A stretch of 64,000 nt of DNA from positions 41,510 through 105,509 of the forward strand of contig NZ_BRLB01000017.1 in assembly GCF_027923465.1 (NCBI RefSeq), written 5' to 3'. Both the position numbers and the translations under genes were made by a program. This DNA is from Vallitalea longa (GTDB taxonomy: Bacteria; Bacillota; Clostridia; Lachnospirales; Vallitaleaceae). The notes under the pieces are model-generated. The model was not told the DNA's origin and did not search any database. It saw only the letters and a list, made by a program, of their open reading frames with translations. This document shows, piece after piece, positions 38,783 to 48,792 of the stretch (the first letter of the stretch is position 1; every line of letters starts with the position of its first letter).

Positions 38783-41083
38783 TCATTTATGCATATTCTT
38801 AGCATTTTCTATATTTTGTCGTCTATATTGACCGGGAGTAATATACTCAATGCTTTTAAATATACGGATAAAACTTGTATCATATAATATACCTATCTTA
38901 TTTGCTATTTCATTTATACTCAGATTGGTATTTAAAAGTAATTCTTTTGCATGATTAATACGGACTTGATTTATTTTTTTTAGAATACTAATATTTTTTT
39001 CACCTTTATATAATTTTGTTAAATACGATGGTGTTAGCTGAAAATAATCTGCCAATTTTGAAACATTAATTTCACTATTCATAAAATTATTTTCAATATA
39101 AGCATTAATTTTTTCACTAAGAAGCACCGATTGTTCAGCCTTTATATATTCAGTATACAGCTGACAAACTTTCTCCATCAGGACATTCAATTTTTTTTTC
39201 ATATCCAATAAACTTTTTGCTCCAATTATTTTCATAAGCTCTTTGTCCTGGTCTATTATGTTTTTTTGATTTAATTTTCCCATGGATTTAAGAACTGTAG
39301 CGGTTATATCAAATATCAGATTTTTGCCAACATTAATACCTATGTTATTGACATCAAAATTCTTTCGATATAATACTTTTAACAAATCTTTTGCTTTATC
39401 AACATCACCATTTTTTATATAATTTGTCAGTATTTGTTCTTCGCTTAATGGATAATAATAAGGTTCATTGTTTTGGATTTCCTCATAAAACATAACTGAA
39501 TCCGATTCATATTTTTGAATATAGTCTAAACAACTTAGACTTTCTTGGTAAGCTTCTGGAACATCAAGAAGGGATTTATAGCAATTACTGACAGCAACAT
39601 TGAGCTGAATCAATATGACTTTATCAAGTTCCTGTTTTAATTGATCAACCCAATCATAAATTTGTGTATGCATTCTATTCCATGTATTTTTATTGCTGTT
39701 TGCCACAAGAATAATCTTGTTATTTCTAATACTATAAAAGATATTAGAACATTTTTTTAATATTTCCTGAAAATACTCACCTATTTTAACAAATGGAACT
39801 AGATCATGTCTTGACTTTTCCCGTTCAAGTGTATTTACCTGTATAATTATTACCGTAAACAAATCATATTCTAGCTTTATGTCAAATTGTCCAATTCTAT
39901 CTTTAATTATTTTCAAATCATTCAAGTCACCATTAAGTAATCTATTAATAAAGTTTTTTCTAAGTATATTTTTTTGTTCTTTAACTTTATCTTCAAGTGA
40001 ATCTAATTTGAAAAATGTTTTTTCAAAAGCTGACTGTAAGTATGTATATTCTTCTCCATTGTTTTCATCTGTTTGTTGATACTTTTCTGAAACCATGTTA
40101 ATTATTTTTTTTACAGGCTTATAATTTCTTTTAGAAAATTTGTAAGCAAGTATTGTCCCTAAAATCAAATTTAATAGGGTAGCAAGAATAACCATATGTG
40201 TATAATTATTTTTTTTTGCTTGAAAATCTGTAACATCTGTTAACACAACATATTTCCAATCATTGATATTTGATTTTACTGAAAAGGCTACCATTTGTTT
40301 GTTTTCATATTCACTATAAACATAATCTCCGTTATCACTTAAGACATCATAATTGAATGCTTTTATCGGAGTAAAATTATTAGAAGATGCTATTACTTCA
40401 TTATTATTAGCCAAAATATATATAACCGCCTTATCTGACAACTCATAGTCTTTCAAGTTTGAGACTATTTTCTCACTTTCTATACTAACAAACAGGTTAT
40501 CATTATCTATCTTATTTGAATTAAAAGGTAAAGACATTGCAAAAGCAATATTATCTTTAAGCAACGACTGTGTTATATATTCGCTTTTATATTGTTGTTT
40601 CATATAATCAATCCACTGGTCATGACTAGTATATGTTTCCTTATCTACATAATAATCATAAACATATTGGTCACTCAAATAAGCACCATCATACATCAGC
40701 CGCTTGTTTGAATTAAAATATATAAGAATGTTATCAATATCTGAATTGCTTACTTTTAGTATTTCCTTATACTTTATTAGTTCTAATATTTCATATCGAT
40801 GGGATTCAAGTTCATTATTTCTATTTTCTTTGAGTAAACCAAGAACCTTAGCATCGTTTGCTAACATAACCGCAGTTCTTCTTAAAGATACTAATTTTTC
40901 ATCAATACTTGACTGCAGTTGCATTAGTCCTGCGCTTCGTGTTTTGCTTATTTCCTCCTCAATAATAACACTTGAATACCTAAACAAGAAAAAATTAATA
41001 AGAAGTGGTAGAACCAACATGATGATATATGTTATAAACCAAATACGAATTATTTTACTAAACTTTTTTTTATTTTTCATCAT
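38783..41083 (-). CDS. Membrane-anchored AraC-family regulator with extracellular sensor
   Basis: A 766-residue protein when started at the ATG at 41083, six bases after AAGGGG; a TTG five codons upstream overlaps that site. One membrane helix near residues 12-34 and another near 293-313 flank a dCache-like sensor of about 260 residues; a coiled linker and regulator core follow, and an AraC helix-turn-helix region covers about 652-755 (INVSKLADYFQLTPSYLTKLY). It is the same class as the 5555 regulator but clearly diverged. It lies between the rhamnosidase operon and the GH2/lyase genes and probably activates the latter. A second, decayed copy is found at 29215-29440. Confidence 0.88.
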   Translation of the reverse strand: MMKNKKKFSKIIRIWFITYIIMLVLPLLINFFLFRYSSVIIEEEISKTRSAGLMQLQSSIDEKLVSLRRTAVMLANDAKVLGLLKENRNNELESHRYEILELIKYKEILKVSNSDIDNILIYFNSNKRLMYDGAYLSDQYVYDYYVDKETYTSHDQWIDYMKQQYKSEYITQSLLKDNIAFAMSLPFNSNKIDNDNLFVSIESEKIVSNLKDYELSDKAVIYILANNNEVIASSNNFTPIKAFNYDVLSDNGDYVYSEYENKQMVAFSVKSNINDWKYVVLTDVTDFQAKKNNYTHMVILATLLNLILGTILAYKFSKRNYKPVKKIINMVSEKYQQTDENNGEEYTYLQSAFEKTFFKLDSLEDKVKEQKNILRKNFINRLLNGDLNDLKIIKDRIGQFDIKLEYDLFTVIIIQVNTLEREKSRHDLVPFVKIGEYFQEILKKCSNIFYSIRNNKIILVANSNKNTWNRMHTQIYDWVDQLKQELDKVILIQLNVAVSNCYKSLLDVPEAYQESLSCLDYIQKYESDSVMFYEEIQNNEPYYYPLSEEQILTNYIKNGDVDKAKDLLKVLYRKNFDVNNIGINVGKNLIFDITATVLKSMGKLNQKNIIDQDKELMKIIGAKSLLDMKKKLNVLMEKVCQLYTEYIKAEQSVLLSEKINAYIENNFMNSEINVSKLADYFQLTPSYLTKLYKGEKNISILKKINQVRINHAKELLLNTNLSINEIANKIGILYDTSFIRIFKSIEYITPGQYRRQNIENAKNMHK

Positions 41084-41205
41084 ATGAATCCCCTTCAAAA
41101 AAAGTAAAATATTAATTCCTGGCTCAAGAATCGGTTTTCAATAACTTCTGTAAATACATCTGAATACTTGGCTAACCCTTTTGTTATTATACTTTAGTTA
41201 CTATA

Positions 41206-43827
41206 TTATAATTTTTGCTTAAAGCTATACACCCCTGAGCCAACATCTATGTAACCACCATTTTTTGTATATGTTTCTTTTTTTACACAACTAATGTTTT
41301 CTCCACACATTATGGCTACATCTGAATCAAATGGCAGCACTATCTTAGCTGTGGTATTAGCTGGAATAGTTGCATCTATTTCAAATATACCTTTATCCAT
41401 TCTCCAATGAGATCTAATTTTACCATAAATAGAATCAAAACTTCCTTTTATCCATTTTATATCCCCCATAGGTGTTGGCTTAATCATTATTTCTTTAAAA
41501 CCAGGTTTTAAAGGTCTAATCCCTGCTAAATGCGAAAACAGCCATGCATCAAATCCACATTTAAAAGGATGGTTTAGTGAACCTGTATTTCTGGGCACAC
41601 CATAATCCTGATCCCCTTCCCATCTCTCAGGAAGTGTTGTATAACCCTTATTTATTAAGTAAACAAAACCAGGATAACCACTTTGTACTAAAGTTTTATA
41701 TGCTTCTTCTTTATACCCAAAATCAGTTAACACTTCGAAAACATACTTTGTTCCAATATGTCCTGTTGTTAAGTGGAATCCTTCATCTCTTATGCTTTTA
41801 ACTAAAGCTTTCACAACCTTTTGTACATATGATTCTTCAACTAATTTTATCTTTAATGCAAAACTATCTGCTGTTTGAGACCCATAACTATTTTTCCCTT
41901 TATTAAAGTACCTTTTGTTAAAAGCTTTTTTTATTTTATGAGATAATATAGTATATTTTTGATAATCCTCTTCAAATCCAAGAATCTTAGCGATCTCTGC
42001 TGTTTGAGTTGCACTTTGAAAAAAGTATGCTGTTGATATAAGGTCATGGGGTACATCTAGATTTTCTCTTCCTCCAGGATACCACCAGTCACCAATACCA
42101 AATGAAATAAGATATGCTTCACAACGGCTACGAAGATGATCTGTCCAATCCTTTATTGCTTGATATTGATCTTTTAATATCCACTTATCCTCATAAAAGA
42201 TATATAAAAGCAACGGAATAGTCACCTGAGCTGTTCCCCATGCTGGAGCAGCCTCACCACAGGTTCTTTTACCTGGCACCACCATTGTCCATTGTCCATT
42301 AACTTTCCGTGAGGATTCAATATCTTTTACAAATTTCTCCCAAAAATGAACAGAATTCCAATTATACATAATAGAATCAGAAACAATCATAGCATCTCCT
42401 AACCAACCGCATTTTTCCCTAATAGGACAATCTGTAATATTACCTTGAAGATTGCTTGTTATTGTATGTCTAGCCATTTGATGTATTTTATTGATATCAC
42501 CATTACTTGATTCAAATTCACCCGATTCCTCTAAATCAGTATACACTGCAATGGCCTTAAGAACGCTAATATCAGGTTTACATGTAAGACCTGTTACTTC
42601 TGCATAACGAAAACCACTATAATTAAATCTTGCTTCATATATTTCTTTACCCTCACCTTTGATAATATAACGATGTGTCTGTGGTATAAATAAATTCTTC
42701 AAACTACATGAATTGGTATTAATCATACCATTTTCTGATAATGATTCAGCATACCTTATAGTAATTTCAGCACCTGCTACCCCTTCTACTGTAAGCTTAG
42801 TCCACCCAGCTAGGTTATGCCCAAAATCAAAAACAAAAACATGATTTTGTGGTTCACTAATATTAACTGGGTCAATAAATTCCATGGTTTTTATAGGTGG
42901 CATCATTTGAGATGCTAGTGCACCACCAGGTTTTGATTCTATTTGGGTCATAAACCATTCTTCATCATTGAAACCTGGAAAATTCCATCCTGATTGAACC
43001 ATTCTAGAATCATAAGTTTCTCCATTATATACATGATTTAGCACAATGGGACCCAAACTACACTTCCAACTTGTATTACTAAAAATAACCTCTTTTGCTC
43101 CATCTTCATACTCAATCTCTATTTGACATAATAATCTAGGATTTCCATACATTACTTTGTGCTTCCACATACGGGTTTGATTATACCACCCGTCACCGAG
43201 CATAATTCCAATAGCATTATTACCCTTCTTCAAATATGATGCAATATCATATGTAGTATAAAAAACTCTAACATCATAATCTGTTTGTGCAGGTTCAAGT
43301 ACATGATCACCTATTTTAGTACCATTCATACTAGCTTCATAATATCCAAGACCTGTTAAATAAATTCTAGCTTTCTTTACCTCTTTTGAGACAAAAAATT
43401 CTTTTCTAAAAAGAGGAGACCAAGATTGTTTATAACGCTTTCCCATACCAATCCATTGACCTTGCCAATCTTCTTTATTAAGAAGTCCCATTTCCCAGTA
43501 AGCTATTTCTGATTCTTTATAAACATAGTCCGAAATCCATACCTTTACCTTCCAATAACATGTTTCACGAGAATTAAGTGTTTCTCCCTTATATTCAACA
43601 TTTACCGAACGATCATCAGTTATCTTTCCACTATCCCAGAGATCATAATCTTCTTCTATCAATTTTTTCTTAGTTGAAGATACCATTATTTTGTAATCTT
43701 TTTGCTTAACTTCATGTAGTTGCGATTGTATTTTCCAGCTTAATCTTGGTTTTATACAATCAATACCTATGAATTCTTGTAAATTTTCGCATCTTAATTC
43801 ATTAATAACAAATAAATTATTTTTCAA
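41206..43827 (-). CDS. GH78 alpha-L-rhamnosidase
   Basis: An 873-residue five-domain GH78 enzyme: N-terminal beta domain, Bac_rhamnosid_N-type domain, concanavalin-like domain (FDFGHNLAGW, about 333-342), (alpha/alpha)6 barrel and C-terminal beta domain. The general-acid motif is DCPIREKCGWLGD (466-478) with Glu471; the second carboxylate is Glu734 in TTLPERWEG. It has no signal peptide. The start codon is TTG at 43827, set by AGGAG nine bases before it and by an in-frame stop three codons upstream. Last gene of the four-gene rhamnose-releasing operon. A fragment of a near-identical gene sits at 23483. Confidence 0.9.
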   Translation of the reverse strand: MKNNLFVINELRCENLQEFIGIDCIKPRLSWKIQSQLHEVKQKDYKIMVSSTKKKLIEEDYDLWDSGKITDDRSVNVEYKGETLNSRETCYWKVKVWISDYVYKESEIAYWEMGLLNKEDWQGQWIGMGKRYKQSWSPLFRKEFFVSKEVKKARIYLTGLGYYEASMNGTKIGDHVLEPAQTDYDVRVFYTTYDIASYLKKGNNAIGIMLGDGWYNQTRMWKHKVMYGNPRLLCQIEIEYEDGAKEVIFSNTSWKCSLGPIVLNHVYNGETYDSRMVQSGWNFPGFNDEEWFMTQIESKPGGALASQMMPPIKTMEFIDPVNISEPQNHVFVFDFGHNLAGWTKLTVEGVAGAEITIRYAESLSENGMINTNSCSLKNLFIPQTHRYIIKGEGKEIYEARFNYSGFRYAEVTGLTCKPDISVLKAIAVYTDLEESGEFESSNGDINKIHQMARHTITSNLQGNITDCPIREKCGWLGDAMIVSDSIMYNWNSVHFWEKFVKDIESSRKVNGQWTMVVPGKRTCGEAAPAWGTAQVTIPLLLYIFYEDKWILKDQYQAIKDWTDHLRSRCEAYLISFGIGDWWYPGGRENLDVPHDLISTAYFFQSATQTAEIAKILGFEEDYQKYTILSHKIKKAFNKRYFNKGKNSYGSQTADSFALKIKLVEESYVQKVVKALVKSIRDEGFHLTTGHIGTKYVFEVLTDFGYKEEAYKTLVQSGYPGFVYLINKGYTTLPERWEGDQDYGVPRNTGSLNHPFKCGFDAWLFSHLAGIRPLKPGFKEIMIKPTPMGDIKWIKGSFDSIYGKIRSHWRMDKGIFEIDATIPANTTAKIVLPFDSDVAIMCGENISCVKKETYTKNGGYIDVGSGVYSFKQKL

Positions 43828-43845
43828 AATCGTTTACTCCTATTA

Positions 43846-43914
43846 TTATTTTTCTACATCTATATATTTGCCTATTACAACATCCCAAGCTTCCAAGTTA
43901 ATTTTACCAGTCAT
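43846..43914 (-). other. Possible 22-codon mini-ORF or gene remnant
   Basis: Between two rhamnosidase genes, an ATG with AAAGG seven bases before it opens a frame MTGKINLEAWDVVIGKY ending at TAA. The peptide looks like the end of a larger protein and not random AT-rich translation, so a remnant of a lost gene is possible. I cannot name the parent. Low confidence. Confidence 0.2.
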
Positions 43915-43951
43915 CTCTATACCTTTTATTTATGCACTTTATTTATACATT

Positions 43952-46126
43952 TTATTTATTATTTAATTCTATGTTTATTATACCTTTACCATTATTTAAT
44001 ATAACCTTTATATGACCTGTTGGCACTTTTATTTTAAGCTCAAAATCCTTAAGCTCTTCTGGAAAATGTGGTTCAAATTTTACATCTTTCCAGCCTGGAA
44101 CTGCTGGTTTAACACCAGCCAAATCTTCTAGCAACACTATTATAGGAGTACTTGCCCATGCATGGCACAAGCTGGTATTCCACTTTTGTTCTAATCCCCA
44201 TACTTCAAAGCATGTAGTTGCCCCTTCTTTAATCATATTACCCCAAGAGTGCTCATCTTCAGATACTAATAAATTATACATTAATTTGTATTCACCAACT
44301 CTCGAAAGTGCTTTTAATACAAAATATGCCATATAAACTCCACAAGAAAGTCTTTTTTCTCTAATCAATTGTACTGTTTCACTAATGCTCTCTTCTGGTG
44401 TAATACCATAATATAAAGGCAATACATTAGCATGTAGAGATGAATGAGATGAATTTACAGAATCAACAAACAGCTTTGTTTCAGGGTTATAGAATGCCTT
44501 AATAAAACTTTCTCTCAGACTTTTCAAATTATTTTTTATTGGAATTGCTAGTATTTCTCTAATTCTATTAATATCTCTTTTCATTCCATAATAAAATGCG
44601 TTCATTACAGAGTGTACACAGTCACCTATTGGTGAATTTTCGTCAAAATCATAATCATCACGTAGATTTTTAGGCCAATCCACTAAATTAGATTTTTCAT
44701 AAATATTATTAACAAGACCGTCATCCCCTGCATGTTTGTCAAACCATTTCTCTATACCCACAACTATAGGGAATAATTCTTTTACTGTTTCAATATCCCC
44801 TGTATATTGATAATAAGTTAAGATTTGTTCAGGATATTGACAAGAATAATCAGCACACTCACATATTCTACTTGAAGGTGCTACACACAACATCCCTTTG
44901 CACCCTCTTGTAGAATATGCAAAATTGTACAACATCTTTTTATACATTTTGCTATCACCCGATAATAACATTTGAGAATGTGCTGTTATGGTTGCATCAC
45001 CTAGATATTGACCTTTTTCTCTTGATGGACAATCCAAATATCCCTCTTGTGATCCATATTTTACACCATTTTTACATATGTCAAATACCCCATCTAATAC
45101 AACATTTGATGACTTAACTGTATAATTTTCATCATCCATAGGTGCATGCCTGATTTCAACTTTTATACTATTAACATCTACTGAATTATTAGGTGCTATT
45201 ATCTCAAAATATCTAAAAGCTATATAATCATAAAATTCTACATTATCTATATTTCCTGACAAAGTCCAATACTGCTGATAATCACAATTACATCTCATCT
45301 TGTATCGCACAACTTTTTCCTCTAGCAATTCCTCTCCACAGCGAACTTCTATCCTGCCACCGCTCTCACCTTGTGCCATTAATTTAACTTGTCCAACTAT
45401 TTCTTGCCCCACATCAATAAAAAGATGTCCTGGTTCAATCTCTTCAATAGTTTTAGGTTTAATTGTATATACCGAAAGATTAGGTGTCTTCTGTGGGTAT
45501 AATATATGATCATCATAAATGTTTACAAAAGCATTGTCCCAATCATTATCATCATAGTCTATATTCTTCCAAAGAGCAGGTAATAAACGTGCATCAATAT
45601 TCTCCATAAATTGGGTTCTATAACCAATAATATTATGATAACCCCATGCTTTACATATGTTAATCTTCCAACTACTATCTGTTTCTAGAATAATTTTATC
45701 ATCCAATACGATATTAGCTATTAGTCCCTGTCTATAATCCCCACTATTCCATACCCGATTAAAAAGACCTTGATAATAAACATGCACAGCTATTACATTT
45801 TCTCCATCTACAAGATAATCGCCTATTGGTATTGTATTGTAGTTATAATGGAAATGATATGCTGGTGCTGGTCCTTGGGTTACAAAAAAACCATTAATAT
45901 ATAACTTATAGTAATCATCAGCTGTGATATTTATTACTGTATTTTTTACATTAGTTTCATTAATAATAAATTTCTTTCTTACTAACATGTGATGATTTAA
46001 AAAATTTTCATCACCAGTTGGGATATTCTTATTTTTCATTTCATAATTTCTATCAGGATAGTCTATTGGTTTAATACCGAAGAAATTTTTATCCATTATC
46101 CACTTTGCATTTTTTAAGTTATTCAT
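43952..46126 (-). CDS. GH78-type alpha-L-rhamnosidase, divergent short form
   Basis: A 724-residue protein started at 46126, where AGGAG lies seven bases before the ATG; an upstream ATG at 46159 has the site inside the frame. It lacks the first beta domain of the other two GH78 proteins and begins directly with the AKWIM block. FIDVGQEIVGQVKL (about 237-250) marks the concanavalin-like domain, and DCPSREKGQYLGD (365-377) with Glu370 is the catalytic block. The later TTCFEVWGLEQ segment supplies the second carboxylate. Low similarity to the other GH78 genes suggests a different linkage or substituted rhamnose. No signal peptide. Confidence 0.85.
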   Translation of the reverse strand: MNNLKNAKWIMDKNFFGIKPIDYPDRNYEMKNKNIPTGDENFLNHHMLVRKKFIINETNVKNTVINITADDYYKLYINGFFVTQGPAPAYHFHYNYNTIPIGDYLVDGENVIAVHVYYQGLFNRVWNSGDYRQGLIANIVLDDKIILETDSSWKINICKAWGYHNIIGYRTQFMENIDARLLPALWKNIDYDDNDWDNAFVNIYDDHILYPQKTPNLSVYTIKPKTIEEIEPGHLFIDVGQEIVGQVKLMAQGESGGRIEVRCGEELLEEKVVRYKMRCNCDYQQYWTLSGNIDNVEFYDYIAFRYFEIIAPNNSVDVNSIKVEIRHAPMDDENYTVKSSNVVLDGVFDICKNGVKYGSQEGYLDCPSREKGQYLGDATITAHSQMLLSGDSKMYKKMLYNFAYSTRGCKGMLCVAPSSRICECADYSCQYPEQILTYYQYTGDIETVKELFPIVVGIEKWFDKHAGDDGLVNNIYEKSNLVDWPKNLRDDYDFDENSPIGDCVHSVMNAFYYGMKRDINRIREILAIPIKNNLKSLRESFIKAFYNPETKLFVDSVNSSHSSLHANVLPLYYGITPEESISETVQLIREKRLSCGVYMAYFVLKALSRVGEYKLMYNLLVSEDEHSWGNMIKEGATTCFEVWGLEQKWNTSLCHAWASTPIIVLLEDLAGVKPAVPGWKDVKFEPHFPEELKDFELKIKVPTGHIKVILNNGKGIINIELNNK

Positions 46127-46209
46127 GAATTTTCTCCTAAATTTATTATAATTTCTCATAACTACTATTATTTAGGACTCTACTATCTTTACACCCATTA
46201 AGTCCTTTT

Positions 46210-48783
46210 TTACTCTAAAACTACATCTCCCAAAAGTCCTGTTGGTTCTTGCATTGCATATATTGAGAACCTATCATGTATTTGCTTTGCAAGTGTATTT
46301 GTTACTTCAACACAAAGTATATTTTTCCCTTTCTTCAAAGCACCTTTAAGCTGGAATTGATATGGTGGGCAGATACTAATCCCAAGGTCAATATCATTTA
46401 ACCAAACCTGTGCTGTTTCATACACCTCACCCAAATCAATAAAATGTACTTTTTGTTCTTGTTTATAATCAAACTCAATTATATATCTAACTGTACCAAC
46501 AAAATGTGGTAATAAATCGGGAGCACTTAAGCTTGTTAATTTTGATATTTCTTTAAAATAGGTAAACTTAGGATATCTATCTACACTAGATAGTGATACC
46601 TTCCAATTCCCACTGATTATTCGCTTACAATCACCGGGCTCATGACGTACTAAAAGGCTCTCTGTATTTTCTTTGCTATTAATGAAAATAGCGGATTCAT
46701 AAGGCTTAAGTTCCACCTGCAAGATATGCCCATTTTCCTCATAATAGTTTTGATATTCCAATGGTCTATATCTATAATTATACATGTAAACATCCATTCC
46801 AATATCCACTTGTGTTTTAACTGTTTCATGAATACTTTCATTAAAAAACATATAGATGTTTTTATTATTCTTTTTATAATGATAGCTACGTAAAAACTTA
46901 TATGGTTTTTGTAACTTTAAATCATAATAATCATTATTATACATAAAGTCTACTAACTGTTCTAATGGTATCACTATAATATTATCGTACTGCTCGAACA
47001 TATTTGCATTAATCTTTTCACCTTGACAAGTTTCTTCTGGAAAATCTGAGATAAATATAATTGGAAGTCCTTTACAAGCTAACTGACAAATACTTGTAAC
47101 CATCTGTTCGGGCATAAACTTAGCATATGGAATAATAAGACATTTATAAGCTTCTTTATTTATTATTAGTTCATTAGCTTGGACTTTAAACTCTCCTTTT
47201 TCAAACAAATCAATTGGAACAATATCTGCATCAATCTGATTTTCCATTAAAGCTCTTAAAGGATCTGTAAACTTCATTGCATCTCCACTCCAGCTGGATT
47301 CTGCATGATAAATAATGGCAGCAGAAGCAATATGTGTCCCATCACTTAATAGTTCTGAAACCTGATTCATGTATGTCATTAAGATATGAAAGTAACGATA
47401 TTGTGGATTTTTACCTTCTGCATAAAAATGAGGCGGACAATCTCTATCTGGAAATCCTTTTGCTGTAAATGCATGAGGAACAAAATAATTAATTCCCCTA
47501 ACAAGCATATGATCTGTAATCCACTTCATGAGCTTTATACCCTCACTCCAACCATATGCACCATAGACTTCACACATTGCACGTCCTTTTTTCTTTTCAT
47601 CAATATGCGCAAGAGAAGCACCTAGTTTACCTAGTGCGTAATGATAAAATGTTCCATCTTTCTCTCCTGAAAGATTTCCTTTAAATCCGATATAGTAATT
47701 AAACTCTTGATATCCTGGTATAATTTGTTGTAAAACAACATCAATACCTGACATATCCTGTCCCCATAATGCTCGAAAAAAATGTCCTGTCCCACGACCA
47801 AGCTGTGTATGTATATCGTTATCCTCAATTACATGTCCAACATAATCAATGCCTCTTTCTCTACACCACTGACCAATCTGCATTGCAAAGTTATTGCCAT
47901 ATAATGATGAAACGTGATTCATATAGTGATAACGTGCTTTCGCAGTATTGTTACCAGCATCTACCCACAAACCAGGAAGTAAAACTGCAAAAGATTCTCC
48001 TGCTTCCGTTGATAATTCATCAAGAAGTCCTACATCCCACGGCAATGCAACATCAAATCTACCAATACTACCATCACCATCCAAAACATTTCTAAACTGA
48101 GGTTCATCAGAAAAAAAGCCAGCAAATGTCGTTCCAAAATCTTCTTTATAGTGCTTATAATGTGGTTCATAAACAATATCTATAAGAGCTCTTGTAGCTT
48201 CTTTTGAAATCATATTCATATGTGTTTGTTCTTCACCATTTTCTCTTGTCATTACAAATACAAACACATACCAATAACCTTGTGGTACATCCCAATATAG
48301 AATACCATCTACAATATTACTGGTAACTTCAATACAATCACTCACTTCAAATGCTTTGTTCTCTCTTTTTGCTGCAACCACTGCTACTATCTCATCTTCA
48401 TCGTCCTTTAGTAAGTCCCCTACTAAAAATGATGCACCCTTTTGTTCTCCAACAGCAGATATAATTTCTTTTCTTATAAACCACTTTCTATGTTGTGGAA
48501 AATCACTTAATAATTTTCCTGCAAGTCTTCCAGTAGGAAATCTTATGTCATCAAGAACCCATACCTTAATGGAATTTTCACGAGCAATCTCCATGATAAT
48601 ATCCATATCTTTCCACCATTTTTCTGCCATAAAATCAGGATGGATGCGTGATTCCACGCAAACACCTTTAATTCCTGATTCTATAATCTTCTCCATTCTA
48701 TTTCTTAGAGTAGGTTCATCTTCACCATGAACCCATAAGAATGGAAATATATGATTCTTACTTATATTATTAATATCATTCAT
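46210..48783 (-). CDS. GH106-like glycoside hydrolase (probable alpha-L-rhamnosidase)
   Basis: An 857-residue cytoplasmic protein. The N-terminal TIM-barrel-like part contains VWVLDDIRFPTGRLAG (75-90), GFFSDEPQF with Asp226-Glu227 and AMCEVYGAYGWSEG with Glu405; these acidic residues are candidates for catalysis. The C-terminal 150 residues form a GH2-type sugar-binding beta domain (FIDLGEVYETAQVWLND, GKNILCVEVTN). This layout is that of the GH106-like alpha-L-rhamnosidase family, which I recognise by pattern and not by alignment. It sits between two GH78 genes with ten-base spacing to the upstream one, supporting a role on rhamnose-containing oligosaccharides. Confidence 0.7.
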   Translation of the reverse strand: MNDINNISKNHIFPFLWVHGEDEPTLRNRMEKIIESGIKGVCVESRIHPDFMAEKWWKDMDIIMEIARENSIKVWVLDDIRFPTGRLAGKLLSDFPQHRKWFIRKEIISAVGEQKGASFLVGDLLKDDEDEIVAVVAAKRENKAFEVSDCIEVTSNIVDGILYWDVPQGYWYVFVFVMTRENGEEQTHMNMISKEATRALIDIVYEPHYKHYKEDFGTTFAGFFSDEPQFRNVLDGDGSIGRFDVALPWDVGLLDELSTEAGESFAVLLPGLWVDAGNNTAKARYHYMNHVSSLYGNNFAMQIGQWCRERGIDYVGHVIEDNDIHTQLGRGTGHFFRALWGQDMSGIDVVLQQIIPGYQEFNYYIGFKGNLSGEKDGTFYHYALGKLGASLAHIDEKKKGRAMCEVYGAYGWSEGIKLMKWITDHMLVRGINYFVPHAFTAKGFPDRDCPPHFYAEGKNPQYRYFHILMTYMNQVSELLSDGTHIASAAIIYHAESSWSGDAMKFTDPLRALMENQIDADIVPIDLFEKGEFKVQANELIINKEAYKCLIIPYAKFMPEQMVTSICQLACKGLPIIFISDFPEETCQGEKINANMFEQYDNIIVIPLEQLVDFMYNNDYYDLKLQKPYKFLRSYHYKKNNKNIYMFFNESIHETVKTQVDIGMDVYMYNYRYRPLEYQNYYEENGHILQVELKPYESAIFINSKENTESLLVRHEPGDCKRIISGNWKVSLSSVDRYPKFTYFKEISKLTSLSAPDLLPHFVGTVRYIIEFDYKQEQKVHFIDLGEVYETAQVWLNDIDLGISICPPYQFQLKGALKKGKNILCVEVTNTLAKQIHDRFSIYAMQEPTGLLGDVVLE

Positions 48784-48792
48784 AATTTTCTC

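Noticed and set aside
41099..41205. Open stretch on the minus strand reading KGLAKYSDVFTEVIENRF as a gene remnant
   Set aside because: No start, no related sequence found in the window; a short open stretch in AT-rich DNA is expected by chance.
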